From an uncultured Opitutaceae bacterium (GTDB lineage Bacteria > Verrucomicrobiota > Verrucomicrobiia > Opitutales > Opitutaceae): a stretch of DNA of 43,723 bases. This document shows positions 10,261 through 18,033 of this stretch, one piece after another. How positions within the stretch are numbered: position 1 is the first letter of the stretch; each line of letters starts with the position of its first letter. A program made the position numbers and the translations under genes. Under the pieces are notes generated by a model, which was given only the letters and a program-made list of their open reading frames with translations, ran no database searches and was not told the origin of the DNA. The DNA lies in NCBI GenBank assembly GCA_937889545.1, contig CALAOT010000030.1, forward strand, positions 1 to 43,723. Reading direction: 5' to 3'.

Positions 10261-10491
10261 TCAGGCCTTCTGGACCAGGCCGGCCTTCAGGGCCTTGACC
10301 GAGACCCAGACGCGCTTCGTTCCGCCATTGGGCATCTTTATCCGCACCCGCTGGAGATTCGGGCGGAATTTGCGCTTCGTGATGCTCGTCACGTGCATGC
10401 CGATCCCGCCGCTCTTCTTCGACTGGCCCTTGCGGTTGATGATGTTCCCCACGTGGGGATGGCGACCTGTGATAACGCAGACTTTGGACAT
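10261..10491 (-). CDS. rpmB: 50S ribosomal protein L28
   Basis: A small basic ribosomal protein of 76 residues with the L28 opening MSKVCVITGRHPHVGNIINR, the SKKSGGIGMHVTSITKRKFRPNLQ core and TKRVWVSVKALKAGLV near the end. The GRHPHVGN segment resembles the GKRPMVGN segment of other L28 proteins, but the N-terminus lacks the CxxC pair of the zinc-type L28. It lies 64 bp downstream of the MidA-like gene on the same strand, so it may be read from that transcript or from a promoter in the gap. It ends 24 bp from the convergent lytic transglycosylase gene. L33, a frequent neighbour, is not here. Confidence 0.96.
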   Translation of the reverse strand: MSKVCVITGRHPHVGNIINRKGQSKKSGGIGMHVTSITKRKFRPNLQRVRIKMPNGGTKRVWVSVKALKAGLVQKA

Positions 10492-10555
10492 GGTGGGATG
10501 CGACGGGTTAAAGGGAAGACGTTAGGTGGCCGCGCAATCGCCACGCAAGGCCAAT

Positions 10556-11569
10556 TTAGCCTGCCGGCGGCGCGGGCGCGCCCTGCCGCACGGCCCAGAG
10601 GGCCTGGAACCTCTGGCCCATGTTGGCCGGATGGAGCAACTGGAGAAGCGAGAGCTTCTCGCGGCTCATCCTGCCGGCCTCGGCGGCGGCTACGGAGGCG
10701 ATGAGCTCCCCGGAGTGAAGGGTGAAGAAGGCCTCCTGGGACTCGACGCAGGGATCGCCGAAGCCGAGGGGCCGCAGGGCGTCGGCGAGCCAGTCCCAGC
10801 AGACATGGCAGGTGAGGTCCTGCCTGCCGGGGGAATCCAGGAGGTCGTTTCCCTGGACATGGCCCCGGTACGCCCGAGCCGTGCCCTCCGGGGTCGCGTA
10901 CGCGATCTCCTGCCAGGATTTCCCGTAGTCGAAAGCGAGAAAGAGGCCCCACCAGGGCTGCTCGGCCAGCTGCCGTGCCAGCGCCGCAGCCGCAAGCGGC
11001 GCGTCGATCACGTAGCCCTCCGGGGCGGAATCCGGGAGCGGGGCCGCGGGCGGCCCCCCGGCGTCGATCTCCACCTCCGAGAGGGCGTTGTCGCCGATCG
11101 AGACGCCGAGCTCGCGCCACCTGCCGGCGCGGAAGCGGAACCGGCGGAACGGCTGCGCGTCGAAGAGCTCGTTTGAGAAGACGACCGCGGGCCCCGCGAT
11201 CCGGAGCGGCTCGCCGATCGCCACCTCCCGCGCCGACCGGAAGGGGTGGGCGATGCCGCGCAGGATCCCGGCGCCGCCCTCGGCTCCGACCTCGACAAAC
11301 TCGGATTCGGCCGCGGCGGTCCCGAGAAGCCGGGTGCAGGCCGCGACGACAAGCCTGCCAAAGAGCGGTGCGGATGCGCTTGCAGTCAGGAAATCCGTCC
11401 CGGGCCCGTACCCGATCCTCGGGCCGCCCCTCCGGTAGTAGCCGGCGCCGGGGTCGTAGAGCGCCACGTCCATGAAGTCCGCGAAGCCGAGGGCGGCCTG
11501 CCCGCGCGCCCGCAGGCGAAGCGCCTCAAGGATCGCCGGGTCGGCTGGTGGGGCGGTCGAAGGCTTCAT
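10556..11569 (-). CDS. MidA/NDUFAF7-family SAM-dependent methyltransferase
   Basis: A putative class I methyltransferase of 337 residues. FADFMDVALYDPGAGYY (about 29-45) and GPGTDFLTASASAPLFG are the characteristic N-terminal blocks of the MidA/DUF185 family. FVEVGAEGGAGILRGI is the SAM-binding loop and VVFSNELFDAQPFRRF the conserved NELxDA block. In mitochondria the family member NDUFAF7 methylates an Arg of a complex I subunit; the bacterial substrate is not established and I do not assume it. The start at 11569 is only 16 bp from the divergent ctpA start. Confidence 0.87.
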   Translation of the reverse strand: MKPSTAPPADPAILEALRLRARGQAALGFADFMDVALYDPGAGYYRRGGPRIGYGPGTDFLTASASAPLFGRLVVAACTRLLGTAAAESEFVEVGAEGGAGILRGIAHPFRSAREVAIGEPLRIAGPAVVFSNELFDAQPFRRFRFRAGRWRELGVSIGDNALSEVEIDAGGPPAAPLPDSAPEGYVIDAPLAAAALARQLAEQPWWGLFLAFDYGKSWQEIAYATPEGTARAYRGHVQGNDLLDSPGRQDLTCHVCWDWLADALRPLGFGDPCVESQEAFFTLHSGELIASVAAAEAGRMSREKLSLLQLLHPANMGQRFQALWAVRQGAPAPPAG

Positions 11570-11585
11570 TTACAACCGTGAGCGG

Positions 11586-12866
11586 ATGGACACACTTGCA
11601 TCCATGTTCAAACGGATTCTCGTCCTCCTCGGGGCCGCGCTCCTGGGATTCGCCGCATGCCTGGGGGCGATCAGGCTGGCGGGCGCGTGGAGCCTTTTCC
11701 CGAACCGCGACCTGGACCGCTCGTCGGCCTACGTGCGCGAGGTGTTGAAGATCGTCAACGAGAACTACGTCGACCCGGGCGCGTCGGGCTACGATGCGCT
11801 CGCCCGCCTCTCGATCCACGGCATGGTCGATTCCCTGGATCCCCATTCGGAGTACCTCGAGTCCAAGGACAACCAGGAGCTTGAGGAGGACCTCGACGGC
11901 GAGTACGGGGGGATCGGGATCGAGGTGGAGATGCGCAACGGGGCGTTCACCGTCGTGTCCCCGATCCCGGGCTCGCCCGCAGACAAGGCCGGCGTCCGCG
12001 TCGGCGACGAGATCGTCAGCATCGACGGGAAGGCGCTGGAGCACGGCGCCCCCATGGAAACGGTCGTCAACCGGCTCCGCGGGAAGCCCCGCACCCACGT
12101 GAAGATCGGGTTCGTGCGCCCAAGCGGCGGCACGCGCATGGACCTGGATCTTGTCCGCCAGGTCATCAAGGTCGTGAGCGTGCGCGGGGCGCGCGTGATC
12201 GACGGGACGATCGGCTACATCCAGGTCAGGGACTTCTCCGAGCACACGGGCGAGCAGTTTGAGGACGCGCTGAACCAGCTCTTCAAGAAGGGGGCCGACA
12301 GCCTGGTGATCGACCTGCGCAACAACCCCGGCGGGCTCCTCGACGCGGCCGTGGAGGTCGCCGAGCCCTTCTTCAAGAAGGGCGAGCTCATCGTCTACAC
12401 CCAGGGCCGCCGGCCCGCCGACCGGGAGAGCTACCTCTCGGAGACGGAGGGGGACCCGCTGACGATTCCCGTCGCCATCCTCATCAACGCCCAGACGGCG
12501 AGCGCCGCGGAGATCGTCGCCGGCGCGCTCAAGGACGCCGGCCGCGCGGTCATCGTCGGCGAGCGCTCCTTCGGCAAGGGATCGGTCCAGTCGATCTTCA
12601 AGCTGAAGAACGGCGAGGGGCTGCGGCTGACGACCGCCCACTACTTCACGCCGAGCGGGGTCAAGATCAACGCGCGGGGAATCTCCCCCCACGTGGAGGT
12701 CGTCATGAGCCCGGACGAGGATGTGAAGCTCGAGCGGCAGACCTTGCGGCCCGAGATCACCGACCCCGCGGACTTCAAGGAGCGGTTCGGGTTCGCCCCG
12801 GTCGAGGACAGGCAGCTCGACGCGGCGATCGATGTCCTGCGGGCCGCCCGCCTCGGCGACAAGTGA
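11586..12866 (+). CDS. ctpA: Carboxy-terminal processing protease (S41)
   Basis: A periplasmic serine protease that trims C-termini. The 426 residues comprise a membrane anchor or signal (about 8-30), a PDZ domain (about 105-190, GIGIEVEMRNGAFTVVSPIPG) and the S41 catalytic core with S306 in NAQTASAAEIVAGAL and K331 in GERSFGKGSVQSI, the Ser-Lys dyad. VIDLRNNPGGLLDAAVEVA is typical. The start is ATG 11586; ATG 11604 (MFKRIL) is the alternative and would still keep the anchor. It couples to tsaD through a GTGA overlap. Confidence 0.94.
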   Translation: MDTLASMFKRILVLLGAALLGFAACLGAIRLAGAWSLFPNRDLDRSSAYVREVLKIVNENYVDPGASGYDALARLSIHGMVDSLDPHSEYLESKDNQELEEDLDGEYGGIGIEVEMRNGAFTVVSPIPGSPADKAGVRVGDEIVSIDGKALEHGAPMETVVNRLRGKPRTHVKIGFVRPSGGTRMDLDLVRQVIKVVSVRGARVIDGTIGYIQVRDFSEHTGEQFEDALNQLFKKGADSLVIDLRNNPGGLLDAAVEVAEPFFKKGELIVYTQGRRPADRESYLSETEGDPLTIPVAILINAQTASAAEIVAGALKDAGRAVIVGERSFGKGSVQSIFKLKNGEGLRLTTAHYFTPSGVKINARGISPHVEVVMSPDEDVKLERQTLRPEITDPADFKERFGFAPVEDRQLDAAIDVLRAARLGDK

Positions 12867-13891
12867 TCCTCGCGTTCGAGAGCTCCTGCGACGAGACGGC
12901 CCTGGCGATCTTCGACCCGGGTTCGGGCATCGCCGGCGAATGGATCCACAGCCAGATCGAGCTCCACTCGGAGCATGGCGGCGTCGTCCCCGACATCGCG
13001 ACCCGGGAGCACCTGCGAAACTTTGGCCCGCTCCTCGAGCGGGCGCGAGCGAGCGGCCACTGGGAAAAGATAACCCGGATCGCCGTCACCCGCGGGCCTG
13101 GTCTCGCCGCGTGCCTCGCCCTGGGCGCCGCCGCCGCGAAGGCCGCCGCGTGCGCCCTCCGGCTTCCCGTCGTGGGCGTGAACCACCTGCGGGCGCACGC
13201 CTGGTCGCCGTTCATCCCCGTCCACTCGGAGTGCCGGCAGGGCTTCGACGAGCGGCTCTCGGGGCTCCTGCCGCACCTCGGCCTCCTCGCCTCGGGAGGC
13301 AACACGCTGCTCTTCTCGATATCGGCAGATCGCGGGATCCGGCAGATCTCCTCGACGCGCGACGATGCCGCAGGCGAGGCGCTGGACAAGGGGGCGAAGC
13401 TCCTCGGGCTCGGCTATCCGGGCGGCCCGGCGATCGAGAGGCTTGCGCTCGGCGCCCGCGCGGACGCGTTCGACTTCCCGCGCGGCATCGGCGGGCGAGG
13501 CGACCTGGACTTCAGCTTCTCGGGGCTCAAGACGAGCCTGCGCTACCGCGTCCAGGCGATGACGGAGGACTCCGTCCGCGCTCGCCTTGGCGACCTGTGC
13601 GCGAGCTACCAGGCGGCCGTCATCGGCTCGCTCGCGTACAAGGCGGCGGCGGCCGCGGAGCAGGGCGGCTACCGGAGCATCGGGCTTTCGGGGGGGGTTG
13701 CCAACAACCGGGGGCTCCGGTCCGCGATCGAGGCGGTGGCGCGCCGCCGGGGAGCCCGGTTCCTTCCCGCGGAGCCGCGGCACACGGGCGACAACGCAGC
13801 GATGGTCGGGTTCGCCGCGTGGATCGACGCCGCCGACGCCGAGCGCTTCGCGGGCAGCGCGCTCAGGGCCGACCCCGGGGCCTACTTGTAG
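12863..13891 (+). CDS. tsaD: tRNA N6-adenosine threonylcarbamoyltransferase
   Basis: Transfers the threonylcarbamoyl group to A37 of ANN-decoding tRNAs (t6A), working with TsaB/TsaE, which are not in this window. The 342 residues open with ILAFESSCDETALAIF. The metal-binding pair H108/H112 lies in GVNHLRAHAW, with LLASGGNTLLFSI and FSFSGLKTSLRYR. The start is GTG 12863, overlapping the ctpA stop. The 3' end overlaps the convergent rpoN gene by 10 bp (13882-13891). Length and motifs are complete. Confidence 0.96.
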   Translation: MILAFESSCDETALAIFDPGSGIAGEWIHSQIELHSEHGGVVPDIATREHLRNFGPLLERARASGHWEKITRIAVTRGPGLAACLALGAAAAKAAACALRLPVVGVNHLRAHAWSPFIPVHSECRQGFDERLSGLLPHLGLLASGGNTLLFSISADRGIRQISSTRDDAAGEALDKGAKLLGLGYPGGPAIERLALGARADAFDFPRGIGGRGDLDFSFSGLKTSLRYRVQAMTEDSVRARLGDLCASYQAAVIGSLAYKAAAAAEQGGYRSIGLSGGVANNRGLRSAIEAVARRRGARFLPAEPRHTGDNAAMVGFAAWIDAADAERFAGSALRADPGAYL

Positions 13892-15387
13892 TCGCGGCGC
13901 AGGTTGCTGGGGAGGATCCCCAGCTCCTCGCGGTATTTCGCGACCGTGCGCCGCGCGATGCTGATCCCCTTTTCCTGGAGCTTGCTCACGAGCTCCTGGT
14001 CGCTGCTCGGGGACGCCTTGTCCTCGGCCGCGACGAGGGCCGCGATCATCTCCTTCACGCTCGTGTTGGAGACCGACGCGCCGCTGTCGTTCTGGTAGCC
14101 GGGCGTGAAGAAGTACTTGAATTCTAAGATGCCGTGGGGCGTGCGGATGTACTTGTTCGCGATGGCCCGGCTGACGGTGGTCTCGTGCACGCCCACGACG
14201 TCGGCGATCTGCGTCATCGTCAGCGGCTTGAGCAGGGAGACGCCGTGCTCGAAGAACGGCATCTGCGCCTTCAGGATCTCGCGCGTGATCCTCTCGATCG
14301 TGCGCTGGCGCTGCTCGATCGAATCGATCAGGAACTTGCCCGCGCGCATCCGCTCCCTGAGGTAGTCGCGCTCGCCCTTCGAGAGCGCGCCCTTTGCGAT
14401 CAGGTCCCGGTAGGTGCTCGAGATCCTCAGCCTCGGGATATAGTCGCTGTTGAGGTGGATCTTCCAGCCGTTGCCGTCGTGCTCGACCGTGACATCGGGC
14501 ACGACCACGCGGTTGTGGTCCTCGGCGAAGCGCCGCCCCGGCGCCGGGTCGAGTTTGCCGATCTCCTCGATCGCGCCCTGGACGTCGTCCGAGGCTGCCC
14601 CAAGCTTGCGCGACAGCTCGGGGATCCGGCGGCGCGCCAAAAGCTCGAAATGGTCCCGGATGATGCGGGAGGCGAGGGACTCGCTCCGGCCCTTGGCCGC
14701 TAGCTGCACGAGGAGGCACTCCGCGAGGTTCTGCGCGCCTATGCCCGGTGGGTCGAACGACTTCAGGGCGGCCACCGCCTCCTGGACCGACTCCAGGGAG
14801 AGGCCCGTCTGGAGCGCCGCGTCGGGCGCCGAGACCGTCAGGAATCCGCGGTCGTCAAGACTGCCGACGAGGTGCTGCATCGCCGTCAGCGCGTCGGGGG
14901 AGAGGTCGCCCATCTCGGCCTGCCTCATCAGGTGCTCCTGGAGGGAGGGCTCGGTCGCAACCGAGTCGAAGAAATGCTGGCGGCGCTCGGCGTCCGCCGA
15001 GGTGTAGGACTGGCTGCCCCCGGCGCTCGCCATATCGTCGCGCCAGTCGTCGTCAATCTTCCCGAGTATTTCGAATTCCTTCGAGAAATCCATTTCGTCG
15101 CGCTTCGTCTCGGCGCCCGCCTCGGCGGGGGTCCCCTCGGCGCCCGCCGCCGCGTCGTCGCCCGCCGCATCCGCCTCGCCGGCGTCGGGACCGTCCTTCT
15201 CGGGGCTCATCCCCTCCATGGGCAGCTCCTCGAGCGTCGGGTTCGCCTGGAGCTCCTCCTGGATGACCGAGCGCAGGTCGAGCGCGGCGACCTGCAGGAT
15301 CTTGAGCGACTGGCGCAGCTGCGGCGCAAGGACGAGGGACTGCGTCTGGCGCTGGCGAAGCTCCTGACTGTAACCTCCTGCGCTCAT
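13882..15387 (-). CDS. rpoN: RNA polymerase sigma-54 factor
   Basis: Directs RNA polymerase to -24/-12 promoters that need an AAA+ activator. The 501 residues show all three regions: Gln/Leu-rich region I (QRQTQSLVLAPQLRQSLKILQ, about 12-32), an acidic region II (about 55-95, Ala/Asp/Glu-rich), and a core-binding and DNA-binding region III with the helix-turn-helix (TMTQIADVVGVHETTVSRAI) and the RpoN box ARRTVAKYRE at 478-487. The gene starts 22 bp after the stop of the Ser/Thr kinase gene and is probably expressed with it. No enhancer-binding activator gene is in the window. Confidence 0.97.
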   Translation of the reverse strand: MSAGGYSQELRQRQTQSLVLAPQLRQSLKILQVAALDLRSVIQEELQANPTLEELPMEGMSPEKDGPDAGEADAAGDDAAAGAEGTPAEAGAETKRDEMDFSKEFEILGKIDDDWRDDMASAGGSQSYTSADAERRQHFFDSVATEPSLQEHLMRQAEMGDLSPDALTAMQHLVGSLDDRGFLTVSAPDAALQTGLSLESVQEAVAALKSFDPPGIGAQNLAECLLVQLAAKGRSESLASRIIRDHFELLARRRIPELSRKLGAASDDVQGAIEEIGKLDPAPGRRFAEDHNRVVVPDVTVEHDGNGWKIHLNSDYIPRLRISSTYRDLIAKGALSKGERDYLRERMRAGKFLIDSIEQRQRTIERITREILKAQMPFFEHGVSLLKPLTMTQIADVVGVHETTVSRAIANKYIRTPHGILEFKYFFTPGYQNDSGASVSNTSVKEMIAALVAAEDKASPSSDQELVSKLQEKGISIARRTVAKYREELGILPSNLRRDYK

Positions 15388-15409
15388 AGGAGCTGAGGCG
15401 TTGGGAGCC

Positions 15410-16516
15410 TCATTGATCTGGCGGGTGGGAGACGGAGGCGGGAGCCACGCTCGGCTGGCGGTCGCGGACGCCGAAAAGGTCGCGAAGGTAGGTTCCCAGC
15501 TTCTCGTTCGTCGGGCCGTAGCCGTGGCTGTAAAGGTAGATCTCCAGGTCGTTGAGCACCTCGGCCGCCGACTGGTAGCGCAGGTCGCGGTCCCGCTGGA
15601 GCGTCTTCTGGATGATCGCCTCGAGCCTTTCGTCGATGTCGGGCCTGAGGGTGGAGAAGCGCGGGATCGGCATCGCCAGGATGTTCCGGCGGGACTGGGC
15701 GCGGTCCGGGTTCCTGAATATGTTGCGGCCGAGGAGAATCTCCGTGAGCACGATCCCGAGCGGGAAGAGGTCGGCGCGGGCGTCGGTCACGGCGTAGTTC
15801 GCCTGTTCGGGCGAGAGGTACTCGTCCTTGCCGGCGATCACCTTGCCCTCCTCGTTGTACATCAGGTTGAAGGCCTTCGCTATCCCGAAGTCCGTCAGCT
15901 TCACGTCGCCCTCGTAGGCAATGAGGACGTTCTTCGGGCCGATGTCGCGGTGGACGATGTTGAGGGGATGCCCCTCGGGGTCGCTCTTCTGGTGGGCGTA
16001 GGTCAGCCCGCGAGCGACCCGGGAGACGATGAACGCGGCGAGGTCGACCGGCACCAGGCGTTCGAGACGGCGGTGCTTCTCGATGAACTGCTCGACGTTC
16101 TGGCCGCCGACATACTCCATGACCATGAAGTACTGCCCGCCGATCCGCCCGAGGTGGTAGGTCTGGACGATGTTGGTGTGGATCAGGTCCGCCACGAGCC
16201 TCGCCTCACCGATGAAATTCTTCTGGAACTCGGGTATCGCGGAGTACTCCTCGCGGATCAGCTTCACGGCGACGGTCTTCCTGAACTGTCCCGCGCCATG
16301 CTGATGCGCCTCATACACGACGCCCATCCCGCCTTCCGCTATCTGGCGGACCATCTCGTACTTGAGCTCGTTGACTATTTGGGTGATCGCGGGCACCGCA
16401 CCGATGGAAATGCCGGGCTCCGCGGCTTGCAAGTGAACATTCGGCGGTCGGCGTGAATTCTGCTGCACCGGCGGCACAGGAAAACCGCGCGGCCCGTTTG
16501 ACAGCGGATTTACCAA
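15410..16516 (-). CDS. Ser/Thr protein kinase with an atypical catalytic loop
   Basis: A Hanks-type kinase of 368 residues without a membrane segment. The kinase core starts near 52: Gly loop [12 protein letters not shown] (59-70), VAVK Lys K85, Glu E104, catalytic loop HRDIGPKNV with D191 and N196, DFG at 209-211, and activation-segment SPEQ. The Lys normally two residues after the catalytic Asp (HRDxK) is Gly193. Residues 1-50 are a Pro-rich, low-complexity tail. The 5' end is uncertain: TTG 16516 is the longest choice and in-frame GTG codons further in (near residues 14, 17 and 41) are possible. It lies directly upstream of rpoN and divergent from the iscA-type gene by 15 bp. Targets are unknown. 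Confidence 0.88.
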   Translation of the reverse strand: MVNPLSNGPRGFPVPPVQQNSRRPPNVHLQAAEPGISIGAVPAITQIVNELKYEMVRQIAEGGMGVVYEAHQHGAGQFRKTVAVKLIREEYSAIPEFQKNFIGEARLVADLIHTNIVQTYHLGRIGGQYFMVMEYVGGQNVEQFIEKHRRLERLVPVDLAAFIVSRVARGLTYAHQKSDPEGHPLNIVHRDIGPKNVLIAYEGDVKLTDFGIAKAFNLMYNEEGKVIAGKDEYLSPEQANYAVTDARADLFPLGIVLTEILLGRNIFRNPDRAQSRRNILAMPIPRFSTLRPDIDERLEAIIQKTLQRDRDLRYQSAAEVLNDLEIYLYSHGYGPTNEKLGTYLRDLFGVRDRQPSVAPASVSHPPDQ

Positions 16517-16525
16517 ACCTAGACT
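16498..16525 (+). promoter_or_regulatory. Sigma-70 promoter of the iscA-type gene, predicted leaderless
   Basis: TTGACA at 16498-16503, a perfect -35, then a 16-nt spacer and TAGACT at 16520-16525 (four of six matches to -10). A start about 7 nt downstream of the -10 falls at 16532, exactly the A of the iscA-type ATG. No Shine-Dalgarno sequence precedes that ATG. The promoter overlaps the 5' end of the divergent kinase gene. Confidence 0.6.
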
Positions 16526-16531
16526 GCGGGG

Positions 16532-16849
16532 ATGATCCTACTCACGCCGAGGGCTGCGAACCAGGTGCGCTCGATGCGGGCGGCCACGGCGTCACCGGCC
16601 GGGCGCCTGCGGCTCTCTGTCGAGCAGGGCGGATGCTCCGGGCTCCAGTATGGGATGTCGTTTGACGAGCCGAAAGCGGAAGACGCCTCGTTCGAGAGCG
16701 AGGGCGTCGGGATCGTCGTCGACCCCAAGAGCCTCGAGCATCTCGACGGCACGACGATCGATTTCGACGACGGGCTCCAGGGGAAGGGGTTCGAGATCCG
16801 CAACCCCAACGCGCACACGACTTGCGGTTGCGGGAAGTCGTTCAGCTGA
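16532..16849 (+). CDS. A-type iron-sulfur carrier protein (IscA/ErpA/HesB family)
   Basis: Delivers or scaffolds Fe-S clusters. The 105 residues are of standard length and carry the three invariant Cys: C35 in [13 protein letters not shown], and C98 and C100 in [23 protein letters not shown] at the N-terminus is the usual opening. IscA, SufA and ErpA cannot be separated by motifs, and no isc or suf genes adjoin it, so no symbol is given. It is monocistronic, with its own promoter. The 3' end overlaps the convergent ubiE/menG gene by 8 bp (16842-16849). Confidence 0.94.
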   Translation: MILLTPRAANQVRSMRAATASPAGRLRLSVEQGGCSGLQYGMSFDEPKAEDASFESEGVGIVVDPKSLEHLDGTTIDFDDGLQGKGFEIRNPNAHTTCGCGKSFS

Positions 16850-17555
16850 CGGCTGGTTGGCGCAGGGCTTCGTGGATGGCGACGATTCCCATCGTCATCG
16901 GCGACGAGGAGACGTCGCCAAATCCCGCCATGCGAAGCTCCTCCGAAAGGGCCTCGCGCCTCGGAAACCCGCCTATCGTGTAGCCGAGGTACTCGTAGGC
17001 GCGGCGGTCCCCCGTGAGGATCCCGGCCAGCGTCGGCACCAGGCGCCGGAGGTAGAGGTAATACGCGGGCCGGACCCAGCGCCGGGGCTGCGAGAACTCC
17101 AGGATGAAGAGGCGTCCCTCGGGCTTGAGGACGCGCCGGATCTCGGACAGGCAGCGCGCGCGGTCGGCCATGTTGCGCAGGCCGAAGGCGATCGTCACGG
17201 CGTCGAAAGTCGCCTCCCCAACGGGAATTTCCAGGGCGTCGCCGAGGAGGAAATCCACGCCCGAGTAGAGCCAGAGCCTGCGGGCCTTCCTCCTCTCGGC
17301 CCTCTCGAGCATCGGCTCGCAGAAATCCAGCCCGAAGACGCGGATCGAGGGGTGCAGCCCGCGCGCCATGGCAAAGGCGACGTCCCCGCTTCCGGTCGCC
17401 AAATCCAGGACATTGCGGGGGCGCGAGCGCCCCACGGCGGCCACCAGGCGGGACCGCCAGTAGATGTCGATTCCGCAGCTCAGGACCTTGTTGGCAAGGT
17501 CGTAGCGGTGGGCGATGCGCCCGAACATCGAATTGACGGCCTTTGGATCAGGCAT
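16842..17555 (-). CDS. menG: Demethylmenaquinone / ubiquinone C-methyltransferase
   Basis: Methylates the ring of demethylmenaquinone (or the ubiquinone precursor) using SAM, for respiratory quinone synthesis. The 237 residues show the family opening VNSMFGRIAHRYDLANKVLS, SAM motif I VLDLATGSGDVAFAMA, FDAVTIAFGLRNMADRARCL and LKPEGRLFILEFSQP, followed by YTIGGFPRREALSEELRMAGF. UbiE and MenG are the same family; menG is chosen because quinone type cannot be read here and menaquinone is more common in the suggested group. The start is 17555. Confidence 0.9.
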   Translation of the reverse strand: MPDPKAVNSMFGRIAHRYDLANKVLSCGIDIYWRSRLVAAVGRSRPRNVLDLATGSGDVAFAMARGLHPSIRVFGLDFCEPMLERAERRKARRLWLYSGVDFLLGDALEIPVGEATFDAVTIAFGLRNMADRARCLSEIRRVLKPEGRLFILEFSQPRRWVRPAYYLYLRRLVPTLAGILTGDRRAYEYLGYTIGGFPRREALSEELRMAGFGDVSSSPMTMGIVAIHEALRQPAVS

Positions 17556-17584
17556 GCGCCACCCCCGATATGTGCTGAAAGGTA

Positions 17585-17613
17585 TTGACGCAATTCATGT
17601 CAGACGAGTAATT
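17585..17613 (+). promoter_or_regulatory. Candidate sigma-70 promoter of the HU/IHF-type gene
   Basis: TTGACG (17585-17590), 17-nt spacer, then GTAATT (17608-17613). An overlapping TAATTT one base on is an alternative -10. The predicted start is near 17620, leaving a leader of about 34 nt with AAAGGA upstream of ATG 17654. The region is clearly more A+T-rich than its surroundings. Confidence 0.5.
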
Positions 17614-17653
17614 TACCACGCTTCAGTAAAGCTCTCACCAAAAGGATCAATTC

Positions 17654-17965
17654 ATGTCCACGAACCTCACCAAACGCGAGATCGTGTTAGAGATATACCG
17701 GAAGGCCGGATTCCCGCAGAAACAGATCGTCGACACGGTCCAGCAGACCCTCGACATCGTCCAAAAAGCGCTATCAGAGGGACGCAACGTCGAGTTGCGA
17801 AACTTTGGTGTTCTGGAAGTCCAGGTGCGCAAGCAGAGGGTAGGCAGGAATCCCAACAAGCCCGAAGCGGAAGTCATTATTCCGCAGCGGGCCGTCGTCA
17901 AGTTCAAGGCAGGCAAGATACTCAAGCAGCAGCTGAAGAAGCTCGACCTGACCACCCTGCTCTGA
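17654..17965 (+). CDS. HU/IHF-family DNA-binding protein
   Basis: A nucleoid-associated histone-like protein of 103 residues that bends DNA as a dimer. The helical N-terminus MSTNLTKREIVLEIYRKAG, the NVELRNFGVLEVQVRKQRVGRNP strand-and-arm region (the RNFG...RxxRxGRNP signature of HU/IHF beta arms) and VVKFKAGKILKQ near the end are diagnostic. A C-terminal extension (QLKKLDLTTLL) is slightly longer than in minimal HU. IHF alpha, IHF beta and HU cannot be separated here. It has its own promoter and an AAAGGA ribosome site, and it is followed 68 bp later by hisS. Confidence 0.93.
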   Translation: MSTNLTKREIVLEIYRKAGFPQKQIVDTVQQTLDIVQKALSEGRNVELRNFGVLEVQVRKQRVGRNPNKPEAEVIIPQRAVVKFKAGKILKQQLKKLDLTTLL

Positions 17966-18003
17966 CGGAGGGCGGCGCCGGGACGACATAAGGTTCGCCC
18001 TGT

Positions 18004-18029
18004 GACGGACGTACCGCAACGTGTCCGTC
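18004..18029 (+). other. Hairpin just upstream of hisS
   Basis: GACGGAC (18004-18010) and GTCCGTC (18023-18029) form a perfect 7-bp stem with a 12-nt loop, ending 4 nt before the hisS ATG. It has no T tract, so it is a poor intrinsic terminator. Its position would cover the ribosome-binding region of hisS. A second weaker pair, AGGGCG (17969-17974) with CGCCCT (17996-18001), lies just before it. Confidence 0.35.
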
Positions 18030-18033
18030 GCTA

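Noticed and set aside
12641..14719. Long minus-strand frame through ctpA, tsaD and rpoN
   Set aside because: Low-complexity Arg/Gly/Asp composition and antisense or out of frame to genes with intact catalytic motifs.
17969..18001. AGGGCG...CGCCCT after the HU/IHF-type gene as a terminator
   Set aside because: 6-bp stem with a 21-nt loop and no U tract. Mentioned only as a weak neighbour of the hisS hairpin.
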